The notes under the pieces: model-generated
Told to the model about the DNA's origin: nothing
What the model saw: only the letters and a program-made list of their open reading frames with translations
The model's database searches: none
Made by a program: the position numbers and the translations under genes
Shown: positions 8,173-16,395 of the stretch, in pieces
Layout of the letters: the number at the start of each line of letters is the position of its first letter
Position numbering within the stretch: position 1 is the stretch's first letter
From: CAYYGL01 sp964471235
GTDB taxonomy: Bacteria; Calditrichota; Calditrichia; RBG-13-44-9; J075
Length of the DNA stretch: 28,786 bases
Reading direction: 5' to 3'
Assembly (NCBI GenBank): GCA_964471235.1
Contig: CAYYGL010000043.1
Location: 1 to 28,786 of the forward strand

Positions 8173-8854
8173 AGCAGTGTATCTTCCGACCGAAGGCAAA
8201 ATCCTATCCATTAATAAACCCGCAGGATGGACATCCTTTGATGTCGTCAACAAAATCCGTCGGATCACCGGCATCCGCAAAGTGGGACATGCCGGCACCC
8301 TGGATCCGTTTGCCACTGGTGTTTTGCTGGTCTGCCTGGGTCCCGCCACGAAAAAAGTCTCCCAATTAATGAATTTGCCCAAAGAGTATGTGGCGGATAT
8401 TGCCCTGGGCACCGAAACCGACACCCTTGACATTACCGGGAAAGTGGTGAAGCGGGAAGAGCCCCCCGAAATCTCCGAAAAAGATATTTTGGCTGTTATT
8501 CCGGAATTTACCGGGGTGATTGAGCAGGAAATCCCTTCCTTTTCGGCAGCCAAGCACCGGGGGAGAAGGCTCTATAAATTAGCCCGCAGCGGAAAAGAAG
8601 TGCCGCAGTTGTTCAAAACTGTGGAGATTATGGAAATTGAACTGCTGTCGGTGGAGCCGGGAGCGTTTACCATTCGGGTGGTATGCGGAAAAGGCACCTA
8701 TATCCGTGCCCTGGCAAGAGATATGGCGAAACGGCTTCATACCGTGGGATATGTGCAGCGTCTGGTTCGCACCCGGGTGGGCGAATACCGCATCGAGCAC
8801 AGTTTGACCCCGGCAGAAATTGAAACGATGGTTGAATCAACAAATAGTTTATGA
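8144..8854 (+). CDS. truB: tRNA pseudouridine(55) synthase TruB
   Basis: TruB makes pseudouridine at position 55 in the T-loop of tRNAs. It has 236 residues; the basic N-terminus (TSKSKKKNK) precedes the family core at ILSINKPAGWTSFDVV. The catalytic aspartate is Asp54 in HAGTLDPFATGVL. Further family blocks are KEYVADIALGTETDTLD and CGKGTYIRALARDM. It overlaps rbfA by 29 bases at the start and ribF by four bases (ATGA) at the end, so it is probably translationally coupled to both. A shorter start is possible, but no better ribosome-binding site was seen. Confidence 0.96.
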   Translation: MTSKSKKKNKAVYLPTEGKILSINKPAGWTSFDVVNKIRRITGIRKVGHAGTLDPFATGVLLVCLGPATKKVSQLMNLPKEYVADIALGTETDTLDITGKVVKREEPPEISEKDILAVIPEFTGVIEQEIPSFSAAKHRGRRLYKLARSGKEVPQLFKTVEIMEIELLSVEPGAFTIRVVCGKGTYIRALARDMAKRLHTVGYVQRLVRTRVGEYRIEHSLTPAEIETMVESTNSL

Positions 8855-9795
8855 CGATGAAAATCATTCGCAACATAGCGGATATCCCTATAGACCGGGA
8901 AAGCGCCGTCACTGTGGGCACGTTCGACGGGGTGCACCTGGGACATCAGAGCATTCTCAACCGGTTGTTCCAGTTGGCAGGGCAACATGGTTACCGCAGC
9001 ACCATTGTTACCTTTGAACCGCACCCCCGGAAAGTGCTGGGGAAGCCCGGGAATACTTCCCTGGGGTTGCTCACCACCATCGAAGAAAAATTGAACTTGT
9101 TTGAAAAGTTAGGTCTTGAGCAGATTGTTATCATTCCATTTACCCGGGAATTTGCCGCCAAATCTGCCGAAGAATTTGTGAAAGAAATTTTGCTGGATCG
9201 TCTGCGGGTGCAGGAAATGGTTATCGGACACGATCACCACTTTGGGCGAAACCGGGAGGGAACATTCGAGAAGCTAAAGGAATTGGGCAGAAAGTACGGC
9301 TTCCGGGTTCACCAGGTGCCGCCGCTGGAAATCGACGGGCAGGTGGTGAGCAGCAGCGCCATTCGGAAACTGATTTCCGAGGGACAGATGGAGTTGGTTC
9401 ACAAGTTTCTGGGTAGAAAATACAGTCTCAGCGGCACGGTGGTGCATGGTGACGGACGGGGGAAAGAAATTGGCTTTCCCACTGCCAATCTGCAGGTGAC
9501 CGATTCCGATAAAATGATTCCGGCAAAAGGCGTTTATGCGGTGGATGTCCAGCTTCATTCCCAAATTTACCGGGGCATGATGAATATTGGTGTCCGACCG
9601 ACCTTTGATCATGATTCCTTGACTTTGGAAGTGCATCTCTTTAACTTTAACGCTTCAATTTATGGAGAACCTTTAACGGTAACGTTTAAACAATACATAC
9701 GTCCCGAAAAAAAATTTCCGGGTATCGCTGCATTAAGAGAACAATTACAGCAAGACAAAGTTATTTGTGAAAGATTAGACATGGAGGAAAAATGA
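8851..9795 (+). CDS. ribF: Bifunctional riboflavin kinase / FAD synthetase RibF
   Basis: RibF phosphorylates riboflavin to FMN and adenylates FMN to FAD. It has 314 residues. The N-terminal nucleotidyltransferase domain carries TVGTFDGVHLGHQSIL, with the HLGH motif at His29-His32, and SSSAIRKLI. The C-terminal riboflavin-kinase domain begins near residue 184 with SGTVVHGDGRGKEIGFPTAN. The ATG overlaps the truB stop as ATGA, and a second ATG lies two codons later. Position between truB and rpsO is the common bacterial order. Confidence 0.96.
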   Translation: MTMKIIRNIADIPIDRESAVTVGTFDGVHLGHQSILNRLFQLAGQHGYRSTIVTFEPHPRKVLGKPGNTSLGLLTTIEEKLNLFEKLGLEQIVIIPFTREFAAKSAEEFVKEILLDRLRVQEMVIGHDHHFGRNREGTFEKLKELGRKYGFRVHQVPPLEIDGQVVSSSAIRKLISEGQMELVHKFLGRKYSLSGTVVHGDGRGKEIGFPTANLQVTDSDKMIPAKGVYAVDVQLHSQIYRGMMNIGVRPTFDHDSLTLEVHLFNFNASIYGEPLTVTFKQYIRPEKKFPGIAALREQLQQDKVICERLDMEEK

Positions 9796-10061
9796 CCATT
9801 ACCAGCGAGGACAAAAAAGCCATCATCAAAAAATTTGGTGAAAATGAGAACGACACCGGCAAAACGGAAGTGCAGGTAGCCCTGATTACCCAGCGGATCC
9901 TGCATCTTACCGAACATTTGAAGACCCACAAAGAGGATCATCATTCCCGGCGGGGATTGTTGAAATTAGTGGGTCAACGGAGAAGATTGTTAAACTATCT
10001 GGCACGAAAAGACATTAACCGTTATCGTAACCTCATCCAGGAATTGGGATTGAGACGATAA
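9792..10061 (+). CDS. rpsO: 30S ribosomal protein S15
   Basis: An 89-residue S15, exactly the usual size. It shows TGKTEVQVALITQRILHLTEHL, the basic block HHSRRGLLKLVGQRRRLLNYL, and the ending RYRNLIQELGLRR. S15 binds the central domain of 16S rRNA early in 30S assembly. The ATG overlaps the ribF stop codon (ATGA), and a strong GGAGG at 9783-9787 lies inside the last codons of ribF. It is followed by pnp after only 18 bases, leaving no room for the long intergenic RNase III hairpin known from enteric rpsO-pnp. Confidence 0.98.
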   Translation: MTITSEDKKAIIKKFGENENDTGKTEVQVALITQRILHLTEHLKTHKEDHHSRRGLLKLVGQRRRLLNYLARKDINRYRNLIQELGLRR

Positions 10062-10079
10062 GAAACATCCGAGGAATTT

Positions 10080-12176
10080 ATGATTGTTAAGAAAGAAAGA
10101 GAAATCGGTGGGCGCCTGTTGACCATAGAAACCGGGCGGCTGGCAAAACAAGCCAATGGTGCGGTTACGGTTCAATATGGCGAGACGATGGTGCTGGCAG
10201 TTGCCACCTGTTCCAAAGAACCGCGTGAAGACCTGGATTTTTTCCCCCTTTCCGTAGAATACCAGGAAAAAACCTATGCCGCCGGAAAAATTCCAGGCGG
10301 TTTTTTTAAACGGGAGGGAAGACCCGGGCAAAAGGAAATCCTCAGCGCCCGCCTGATTGACCGACCCATTCGCCCTTTATTTCCCAAGGGATTTAAAAAC
10401 GACACCCAGGTGGTGGTGTTTGTGATTTCCAGTGACCAGGAAAACGATGCCGATATTCTGGGTGGTATTGGCGCTTCGGCTGCCCTGTGCCTGTCGGATA
10501 TCCCCTTTGAAGGACCGATTGCCTCGGTTCGGGTTGGGAAAGTAGATGGAAATTTTGTCATCAATCCCACCTTCTCCCAACTGGACGAGAGCACCATGAA
10601 CCTGGTAATGTCCGGTTCCTCTGACTCCATCATCATGGTAGAAGGAGAGGCGGAAGAAATATCCGAGTCGGAGATGCTGGAGGCGCTTAATTTCGGGCAT
10701 CAATACATTAAGGACATTATCGAATTGGAGCAGGAATTGCTCTCCGAGTTCACCATTGAGAAAATGCCCATTCCGGAGCCGGAAATCCCGGAAGGGTTAC
10801 CGGAAAAAGTCGAATCATTTGTCATCCCTCGCATTCGGGAAGCGATTCGGATTCAGGATAAAAAGAGCCGACGTGAAGCAATCTCAGACATCCGGGATGA
10901 ACTGTATGAGATGTTGGGAGAAGAGTATGAGCCCTATGCCAAACTGATCAAGGAAATGTTCGGCGATATCGAAAAGCGAGAAGTGCGGGCAATGATTCTC
11001 AACGAAGGGTTGCGTCTTGATGGTCGGGGGATGGACGATATCCGAGACATCGAATGCCAGGTCTCTTTTCTGCCCCGGGCACATGGGTCGGCACTGTTTA
11101 CCCGCGGGCAAACCCAAAGCCTGGCAGCCACCACCCTGGGCACCAAGGTGGATGAACAGATAATCGATGCCCTGGAAGGCGAGACCTCCAAAAGCTATAT
11201 GCTGCATTATAATTTTCCCGGTTTCAGTGTCGGGGAAGTGAAACCGTTTCGCGGCTCATCTCGCCGGGAAATCGGACATGGTGATCTGGCGGAACGTGCC
11301 ATTAAACCGGTGCTGCCTACCGAAGAAAGTTTTCCTTATACCATCCGCATTGTCTCGGAGATTTTGGAATCCAACGGTTCCTCATCCATGGCAACGGTAT
11401 GCTCCGGCTCTCTAAGTTTGATGGATGCCGGGGTGCCGACCAAGTGTCATGTTGCCGGCATTGCCATGGGATTAATCAAAGAAAATGATGACGTGCGGGT
11501 GTTGACCGACATTCTGGGAGACGAAGACCATCTTGGTGATATGGATTTTAAGGTAGCGGGCACCCGGGAAGGTATCACGGCATTTCAGATGGATATCAAA
11601 ATTTCCGGCTTAACCTTCGACATCTTAACCGAAGCCCTGGAGCGCGCCCGGAAAGCCCGTTTGAAAATCCTGGATATCATGGATGCCACCATCGATCGTC
11701 CCCGGGCGGAAATTTCACCGTATGCGCCCCGTATCCTCACCCTGATGATTCCCAAGGAGAAGATCGGTCAGGTGATTGGACCCGGCGGCAAGACCATCCG
11801 CGGGATTATCGAGAAGACCGGCGTTAAAATTGATATCGATGACACCGGTATGACCGTCATCGCTTCATCGGATGTAAAAGCGGCTGAAGAAGCCCGGAAG
11901 ATAGTGGAAGGGTTGGTTGCCGAACCGGAAGTCGGAAGAGAGTATACCGCCACAATAAAGCGAATTATGGATTTCGGCGCTTTTGCAGAATTTATGCCCG
12001 GTAAGGAAGGATTGATTCATATCTCGGAACTGGATCGAAGCCGGGTGGCAAAAGTAACCGATGTGGTGAAAGTCGGTGATGTGGTTCAGGTGGTGCTGAA
12101 GAAGATTGACCGGGAGGGGCGCTACAATTTGAGCCGCAAAGAGTATCTCTTCCGGAAAGCGAAACGAGATCATTAA
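10080..12176 (+). CDS. pnp: Polyribonucleotide nucleotidyltransferase (PNPase)
   Basis: PNPase degrades RNA 3' to 5' using phosphate and is a core of the RNA-decay machinery. The protein is 698 residues with two RNase PH-like domains (about 1-225 and 310-545) joined by a helical domain, then KH (about 553-612; IPKEKIGQVIGPGGKTIRGI) and S1 (about 618-690; GREYTATIKRIMDFGAFAEF). The second PH domain has GDLAERAIKPVLP and the phosphate-site region SNGSSSMATVCSGSLSLMDAG. A GAGGAA ribosome-binding site precedes the ATG. It is the last gene of the operon, followed by an intrinsic terminator. Confidence 0.98.
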   Translation: MIVKKEREIGGRLLTIETGRLAKQANGAVTVQYGETMVLAVATCSKEPREDLDFFPLSVEYQEKTYAAGKIPGGFFKREGRPGQKEILSARLIDRPIRPLFPKGFKNDTQVVVFVISSDQENDADILGGIGASAALCLSDIPFEGPIASVRVGKVDGNFVINPTFSQLDESTMNLVMSGSSDSIIMVEGEAEEISESEMLEALNFGHQYIKDIIELEQELLSEFTIEKMPIPEPEIPEGLPEKVESFVIPRIREAIRIQDKKSRREAISDIRDELYEMLGEEYEPYAKLIKEMFGDIEKREVRAMILNEGLRLDGRGMDDIRDIECQVSFLPRAHGSALFTRGQTQSLAATTLGTKVDEQIIDALEGETSKSYMLHYNFPGFSVGEVKPFRGSSRREIGHGDLAERAIKPVLPTEESFPYTIRIVSEILESNGSSSMATVCSGSLSLMDAGVPTKCHVAGIAMGLIKENDDVRVLTDILGDEDHLGDMDFKVAGTREGITAFQMDIKISGLTFDILTEALERARKARLKILDIMDATIDRPRAEISPYAPRILTLMIPKEKIGQVIGPGGKTIRGIIEKTGVKIDIDDTGMTVIASSDVKAAEEARKIVEGLVAEPEVGREYTATIKRIMDFGAFAEFMPGKEGLIHISELDRSRVAKVTDVVKVGDVVQVVLKKIDREGRYNLSRKEYLFRKAKRDH

Positions 12177-12200
12177 CCGCAGATGTCATTTTACACTTTA

Positions 12201-12236
12201 AAACGGGAGTCCCCTGCGGATGTCCCGTTTTTTTTT
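12201..12236 (+). terminator. Intrinsic terminator after pnp
   Basis: An 8-base-pair stem, AAACGGGA at 12201-12208 with TCCCGTTT at 12223-12230, encloses a loop that can add a TCC/GGA pair. It is followed by six further T (12231-12236). This ends the rimP-pnp transcription unit 25 bases after the pnp stop codon. Confidence 0.88.
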
Positions 12237-12279
12237 ATCGCTCGTTAAATCAACCATCATTCGATCCAGAAACATCCCG

Positions 12280-13080
12280 ATGCAAAAGATACCGACAATC
12301 AGCATCCGTCGCTCCGGAAAACGCTCTGCGCCGGCAATTCTGTTCCTTCATGGATTTATGGGGGATGCATGGGATTGGGAGGCGGTGGTCAATCTTTTGG
12401 AATCCGATTTTCAATGCTTTTTAGTCGACCTGCCCGGTCACGGCAGGAACCGAAGCCCGGAAGTGGGTGTGTCCTGGTCGATGGAAAACACGGCTCGGGC
12501 GGTTGTCTATACCCTGGACAATGCCGGGATTTCATCCTGTTTCCTAATTGGCTATTCCATGGGGGGGCGCCTGGCATTGTATCTTGCTCTAAAGCATCCC
12601 CGGTATTTTCAGAAGGTCATTCTGGAAGGCGCTTCCCCGGGCATACGGCATCCGGACGAGCGTCGTCAACGACGGGAATTGGATGAGAAAAGAGCCGAAC
12701 GCCTGGAGAACAGCGATTTTCGTACATTTCTACGAGAGTGGTATCGCCAACCGCTGTTCCAGGGGTTGCCGGAGAACGATGCCTTTCCAAACATGCTGCA
12801 ACGGCGCTTACGCAATAACCCCCACCATCTGGCAAAGGTGCTGCGGGAACTGGGTACCGGTGCCCAACCCTCCCTGTGGAACGAGCTTCCGGAGGTTAAA
12901 ATTCCTCTGCTTTTGATGGTAGGGGAAAAAGATAAGAAATTTCGTGCGATTGCCGAAGAAATGTGTCAAACTTCCTCCCGGATTCGCATGGCAGTAATCC
13001 CCGGGTGTGGACACAATGTTCATGTAGAGGCGCCGCAGTTGTTTACAAAACAGGTTAAGAGGTTCTTTTTCAAAGGTTGA
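12280..13080 (+). CDS. menH: 2-succinyl-6-hydroxy-2,4-cyclohexadiene-1-carboxylate synthase MenH (alpha/beta hydrolase)
   Basis: A 266-residue alpha/beta-hydrolase-fold protein: FLHGFMGDAWDW oxyanion region, DLPGHG, nucleophile Ser93 in GYSMGG, acid Asp218 in LLMVGEKDKK and His245 in PGCGHNVHVE. The WYRQPLFQGL segment is typical of MenH, which eliminates pyruvate from SEPHCHC in menaquinone synthesis. The adjacent menB, menA and menC support the assignment over a generic hydrolase. An upstream in-frame ATG at 12220 lies inside the pnp terminator and is unlikely. The ATG at 12280 fits the family but has no visible ribosome-binding site. It is probably the first gene of the men cluster. Confidence 0.85.
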   Translation: MQKIPTISIRRSGKRSAPAILFLHGFMGDAWDWEAVVNLLESDFQCFLVDLPGHGRNRSPEVGVSWSMENTARAVVYTLDNAGISSCFLIGYSMGGRLALYLALKHPRYFQKVILEGASPGIRHPDERRQRRELDEKRAERLENSDFRTFLREWYRQPLFQGLPENDAFPNMLQRRLRNNPHHLAKVLRELGTGAQPSLWNELPEVKIPLLLMVGEKDKKFRAIAEEMCQTSSRIRMAVIPGCGHNVHVEAPQLFTKQVKRFFFKG

Positions 13081-13105
13081 TTTTTCCGCAACAATAAAAG
13101 GAAAT

Positions 13106-13133
13106 TTGATCATTTGATTTTTCCCCATATATT
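13106..13133 (+). promoter_or_regulatory. menB: Possible promoter upstream of menB
   Basis: TTGATC at 13106-13111 and TATATT at 13128-13133 are 16 bases apart, in an AT-rich spacer between menH and menB. This would start transcription near 13140, just before the AGAAGGAG ribosome-binding site. The match is moderate, and many AT-rich spacers give such hits. Confidence 0.3.
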
Positions 13134-13168
13134 CAAGAATATTGATTAAAATGGAGAAGGAGAGTTAT

Positions 13169-13990
13169 ATGAGCACTGTAAACTGGAAAATTGCCCGGGA
13201 GTACACCGATATCAAATACCACAAGGCAGAGGGCATTGCCAAAATTACCATCAACCGCCCGGAAGTGCGCAATGCGTTTCGCCCTTTAACGGTTCGGGAG
13301 ATGATGGATGCCCTGGCAGATGCCCGGGATGATTCGGAAATCGGGGTGATTATTTTGACCGGGGAAGGGGAGAAGGCGTTTTGTTCGGGGGGTGATCAAC
13401 GCATTCGCGGGGAAGCCGGGTATGTGGATGAAGGCGGGATTCATCGTTTGAACGTGTTGGACTTTCAGCGGCAAATCCGTACCTGCCCCAAGCCGGTAAT
13501 CGCCATGGTAGCCGGTTATGCCATTGGTGGCGGGCATGTGCTCCACCTGATGTGTGACCTCACCATTGCCGCCGATAACGCCATTTTCGGTCAAACCGGA
13601 CCCAGGGTTGGTTCTTTTGATGGCGGTTACGGTGCCAGCTACATGGCGCGGATTGTTGGTCAAAAAAAAGCCCGTGAAATCTGGTTCCTGTGCCGTCAGT
13701 ATAACGCTCAGCAAGCGCTGGATATGGGGTTGGTGAATACCGTGGTACCGTTAGAAAAATTGGAAGAAGAAACCATCCAATGGTGCCGGGAGATCCTGGC
13801 AAATTCATCCACTGCCATCCGTTGCTTAAAAGCCGCGTTGAATGCCGATTGCGATGGTCAGGCGGGCTTGCAGGAGTTAGCCGGCTGCGCCACCATGCTC
13901 TTTTATATGACCGAGGAGGGGCAGGAAGGTAAAAATGCCTTTCTGGAAAAACGAAAACCGAATTTTGCCAAATTTACCCGAAGACCTTGA
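13169..13990 (+). CDS. menB: 1,4-dihydroxy-2-naphthoyl-CoA synthase MenB
   Basis: MenB closes the second ring of the naphthoquinone from o-succinylbenzoyl-CoA. This 273-residue crotonase-fold protein has TINRPEVRNAFRP, the oxyanion-hole segments FCSGGDQ and GYAIGGGHVLH, and the signature GQTGPRVGSFDGGYG. The Gly in QTGP corresponds to the bicarbonate-binding glycine of type I MenB (as in E. coli) rather than the aspartate of type II enzymes. The ATG at 13169 has a very good AGAAGGAGAG at 13155-13164. The frame is open a few codons further upstream, but that start would place the ribosome-binding site inside the gene. It ends 263 bases before menA. Confidence 0.95.
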   Translation: MSTVNWKIAREYTDIKYHKAEGIAKITINRPEVRNAFRPLTVREMMDALADARDDSEIGVIILTGEGEKAFCSGGDQRIRGEAGYVDEGGIHRLNVLDFQRQIRTCPKPVIAMVAGYAIGGGHVLHLMCDLTIAADNAIFGQTGPRVGSFDGGYGASYMARIVGQKKAREIWFLCRQYNAQQALDMGLVNTVVPLEKLEEETIQWCREILANSSTAIRCLKAALNADCDGQAGLQELAGCATMLFYMTEEGQEGKNAFLEKRKPNFAKFTRRP

Positions 13991-14253
13991 AGAGGGTAGA
14001 AGGATAATGAGTGAGTGGGGAAATAGGGAGGGATGGCAATCAACGGTCATCGGTAAAGCAGTTTGATATTTAATTTGAATTAAGCGTCACTTGAAATGGA
14101 ATACAGATGAAACCGTTAACGCCGATTGACACCGGTGATGGGTCATCATATTAAAAAAAATCTGCGAGAATCCGGCTCACCCGGGTCCATCAGCGTTCTT
14201 TTTTCTGGAATTGACGTTATTTATGTATTGGGAAGTTAGCACAGGAAGGGCCT
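13991..14253. other. Repeat-like spacer between menB and menA
   Basis: No gene is seen here. The left part (about 13988-14036) is a G/A-rich run with several GGG tracts. The right part (about 14101-14205) contains a poly-A run followed by TCTGCGAGAATCCG and CAGCGTTCTTTTTT. This wording resembles, from memory, an AT-rich 'ATCTGCG...ATCCG...GCGTTCT' repeat scattered in intergenic regions of many environmental bacterial genomes. No second copy occurs in this window. The ribosome-binding site AGGAAGGG at about 14242-14249 for menA closes the spacer. Confidence 0.4.
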
Positions 14254-15144
14254 ATGAACGAAACAACAACTCTCCGAACCTGGATTTTGGCAGTTCGTCC
14301 CAAAACACTGTGGGCGGGTGTGGCGCCGGTTCTCATGGGCACTGCCATGGCGTATGCCGACGGCAGGGTGCATTGGTTATCGGCAGCGGTTACCCTGTTT
14401 GCTGCGGTGATGATTCAAATCGGTACCAACTTTGCCAATGATTATTATGATTATCTTCACGGTGCCGATACCGGGGAACGATTGGGACCTGTGCGGGTAA
14501 CCCAGGCGGGATTGGTTTCTCCCCAAACCATGAAAATCGCCTTTATTAGCGTGTTTGCGCTGGCTTTTGCCGCCGGGATGTACCTGGTCTGGCGGGGCGG
14601 TTTCCCGATTTTACTGATCGGCGTGATGTCCATCCTTCTGGGAATTTTGTATACCGGCGGTCCCTATCCGCTGGGATACAACGGTTTGGGCGATATTTTC
14701 GTACTGATTTTTTTCGGACCGATCGCCGTGGGCGGAACTTATTATCTGCAAACACTTCAAATCACTACCCCGGTGCTGTTAGCCGGACTGGCGCCCGGTC
14801 TCCTCTCCACGGCTTTATTAACGGTCAATAACCTGAGAGATGTGGAAACAGACCGCAAAGCCGGTAAACGAACCCTGGCGGTGCGCTTCGGAATTACCTT
14901 TGCCCGGATGGAATATTTGCTATCCCTGTTGATTGCTTGCCTGCTTCCTGTAGGATTGGCATTCTACAAAAAAGACAATTATTATTCCATTGCCACCCTG
15001 CTGGTACTTATGTTGGCTTATCCGTCCATTAAACTGGTGTTCCGGGAAAGTGGCAGTCCGGTGCTAAACAAAGCCCTGGGGGATACCGGCCGTCTCCTGC
15101 TGATCTACAGCATTCTCTTTTCCCTCGGGTGGGTGATTGAGTAG
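14254..15144 (+). CDS. menA: 1,4-dihydroxy-2-naphthoate prenyltransferase MenA
   Basis: MenA attaches the isoprenoid tail to 1,4-dihydroxy-2-naphthoate in the membrane, giving demethylmenaquinone. This 296-residue protein of the UbiA superfamily is highly hydrophobic, with about eight or nine membrane segments. The first Asp-rich motif is TNFANDYYDYLHGAD (about 58-72). The second is NNLRDVETDRKAGKRTLAVRFG, a hallmark of MenA. A good AGGAAGGG lies before the ATG. It is followed by menC with its stop at or just before the menC start, consistent with co-transcription. Confidence 0.95.
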   Translation: MNETTTLRTWILAVRPKTLWAGVAPVLMGTAMAYADGRVHWLSAAVTLFAAVMIQIGTNFANDYYDYLHGADTGERLGPVRVTQAGLVSPQTMKIAFISVFALAFAAGMYLVWRGGFPILLIGVMSILLGILYTGGPYPLGYNGLGDIFVLIFFGPIAVGGTYYLQTLQITTPVLLAGLAPGLLSTALLTVNNLRDVETDRKAGKRTLAVRFGITFARMEYLLSLLIACLLPVGLAFYKKDNYYSIATLLVLMLAYPSIKLVFRESGSPVLNKALGDTGRLLLIYSILFSLGWVIE

Positions 15145-15154
15145 GGTAGCCACA

Positions 15155-16255
15155 GTGAAAATCACTCATTTTGAAATCTACCGGTATGATCTCCCACTTC
15201 GAGCACCATTGCCCCTAAAAAAAACGTTGGAAAAGATACGATCGGGCTGGATCATTCGTCTTGAGGATGATGCCGGGCACCAGGGAGTGGGAGAAATTGC
15301 GCCGCTGCCCGGTCTCCATCGGGAAAGTATGGAGGATACCCTGTCACAACTCCGCGACGTTCGGCAATTTTTACTTCACAAAGAGGTGCCCGGGAAGGTC
15401 ACAAATTTCACCGGAGAGTTCCGGCGCTGGCTTCCCCCGAATTTGTTCCCATCGGTGCGGTTTGGTCTGGAAACCGCCATTCTGTTCCTGTTCGCCGCCC
15501 GGGAAGAAAAAAAGATTTGGCAATTCATTTCCCCCCAATGCCGTAAGCATGTCTCATTAAATGCGTTGCTAAATGGAACCGGCGAAAACATCCGGCGTCA
15601 ATTGTCAGACATTGTTTCCAAAGGGTTTCCGGCGGTGAAAATCAAAGTCGGCAGACGTTCCGTGGCACACGACATTGAACTTGTAAAACAGACAGCCCAC
15701 AATATTTCCCCTGACATATCCATTCGCCTGGATGCCAATCGTGCCTGGGATTTACCAACGGCGGTTGAATTCGCCAGGGGAATCAAAGGTGTGCCGATAG
15801 GGTATCTGGAAGAGCCTTTGAAAAACCCCGGCGAATTATCCGAATTCTACAATCTAACCGGCGTTCCCATCGCATTGGATGAAACACTCAGCGAATGCTC
15901 TCCCCATGAGCTGCAATTGCCCCGTGGTGTAGCCGCTTTTATTTTGAAACCGGCGGTATTGGGTGGGATTGAGCAGACCCTGGCGTTTGCCGGGGTAGGA
16001 GAGCGGCACTCGCTGAAAAATGTCATCAGCAGCACTTTTCATGGCGGACCGGGGTTTGTGATGGAGACCATACTGGCTGCCTGCCTCAATAAAGAGGATG
16101 TCCCCGCCGGATTGGGAACCATTCAGTGGTTGAAGCAAAACTTGCTCACCGGGTCAATCGACATTACAGATGGCTCTGTTGATGTTACCCGGCTCTATCA
16201 ACACAGCACCGAACTACGTTGGGAATTAATCCCTCGGGAAAATCCCGGGTTGTGA
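15155..16255 (+). CDS. menC: o-Succinylbenzoate synthase MenC
   Basis: MenC dehydrates SHCHC to o-succinylbenzoate. It is an enolase-superfamily protein of about 366 residues from this GTG. The catalytic and metal-binding landmarks are all present: the lysine pair in VKIKVGR, Asp in IRLDANRAW, Glu in YLEEPL, Asp in IALDETLSE and Lys in FILKPAVLGG. The N-terminal capping domain begins KITHFEIYRYDLPL. A TTG at 15137 would overlap menA by eight bases; the GTG at 15155 gives the usual family N-terminus and lies 10 bases after the menA stop. No menE or menD follows. Confidence 0.92.
   Translation: MKITHFEIYRYDLPLRAPLPLKKTLEKIRSGWIIRLEDDAGHQGVGEIAPLPGLHRESMEDTLSQLRDVRQFLLHKEVPGKVTNFTGEFRRWLPPNLFPSVRFGLETAILFLFAAREEKKIWQFISPQCRKHVSLNALLNGTGENIRRQLSDIVSKGFPAVKIKVGRRSVAHDIELVKQTAHNISPDISIRLDANRAWDLPTAVEFARGIKGVPIGYLEEPLKNPGELSEFYNLTGVPIALDETLSECSPHELQLPRGVAAFILKPAVLGGIEQTLAFAGVGERHSLKNVISSTFHGGPGFVMETILAACLNKEDVPAGLGTIQWLKQNLLTGSIDITDGSVDVTRLYQHSTELRWELIPRENPGL
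16233..16249 (+). terminator. Possible weak terminator at the 3' end of menC
   Basis: CTCGGGA and TCCCGGG can form a 7-pair stem (one T-G pair) with an AAA loop inside the last codons of menC. The following bases, TTGTGAAACATTTTT, are only partly T-rich. It could end the men unit, but the match to an intrinsic terminator is poor. Confidence 0.3.
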
Positions 16256-16276
16256 AACATTTTTACAGATTGCATC

Positions 16277-16329
16277 CCCACGGTTCGGTCATGTTCTTTC
16301 GAGTTCAACATTTTCTGTTGCTCGCTTCC
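16277..16329. repeat. Right copy of the 53-base inverted repeat
   Basis: This is the reverse complement of 1-53 with one mismatch (CATGTTC here against CATTTTC). Homology starts sharply at 16277; beyond 16329 comparison is impossible because the partner copy meets the window edge. The two copies bracket 16.2 kb that includes the whole rimP-pnp operon and the men genes. Confidence 0.85.
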
Positions 16330-16395
16330 CGGCGTTTGGCATGGGGATGGAAAGCAACGGCTTCCACTCAACACCGCAGAAACGGTTTACCTACT

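Noticed and set aside
12220..12279. N-terminal extension of menH starting at ATG 12220
   Set aside because: The start codon and following codons lie inside the stem and T-tract of the pnp terminator, and the added residues do not resemble MenH. The start at 12280 fits the family.
13988..14036. G-quadruplex in the G/A-rich run after menB
   Set aside because: GGG tracts are present, but one required loop would be about 20 bases. Evidence is too weak for a feature.
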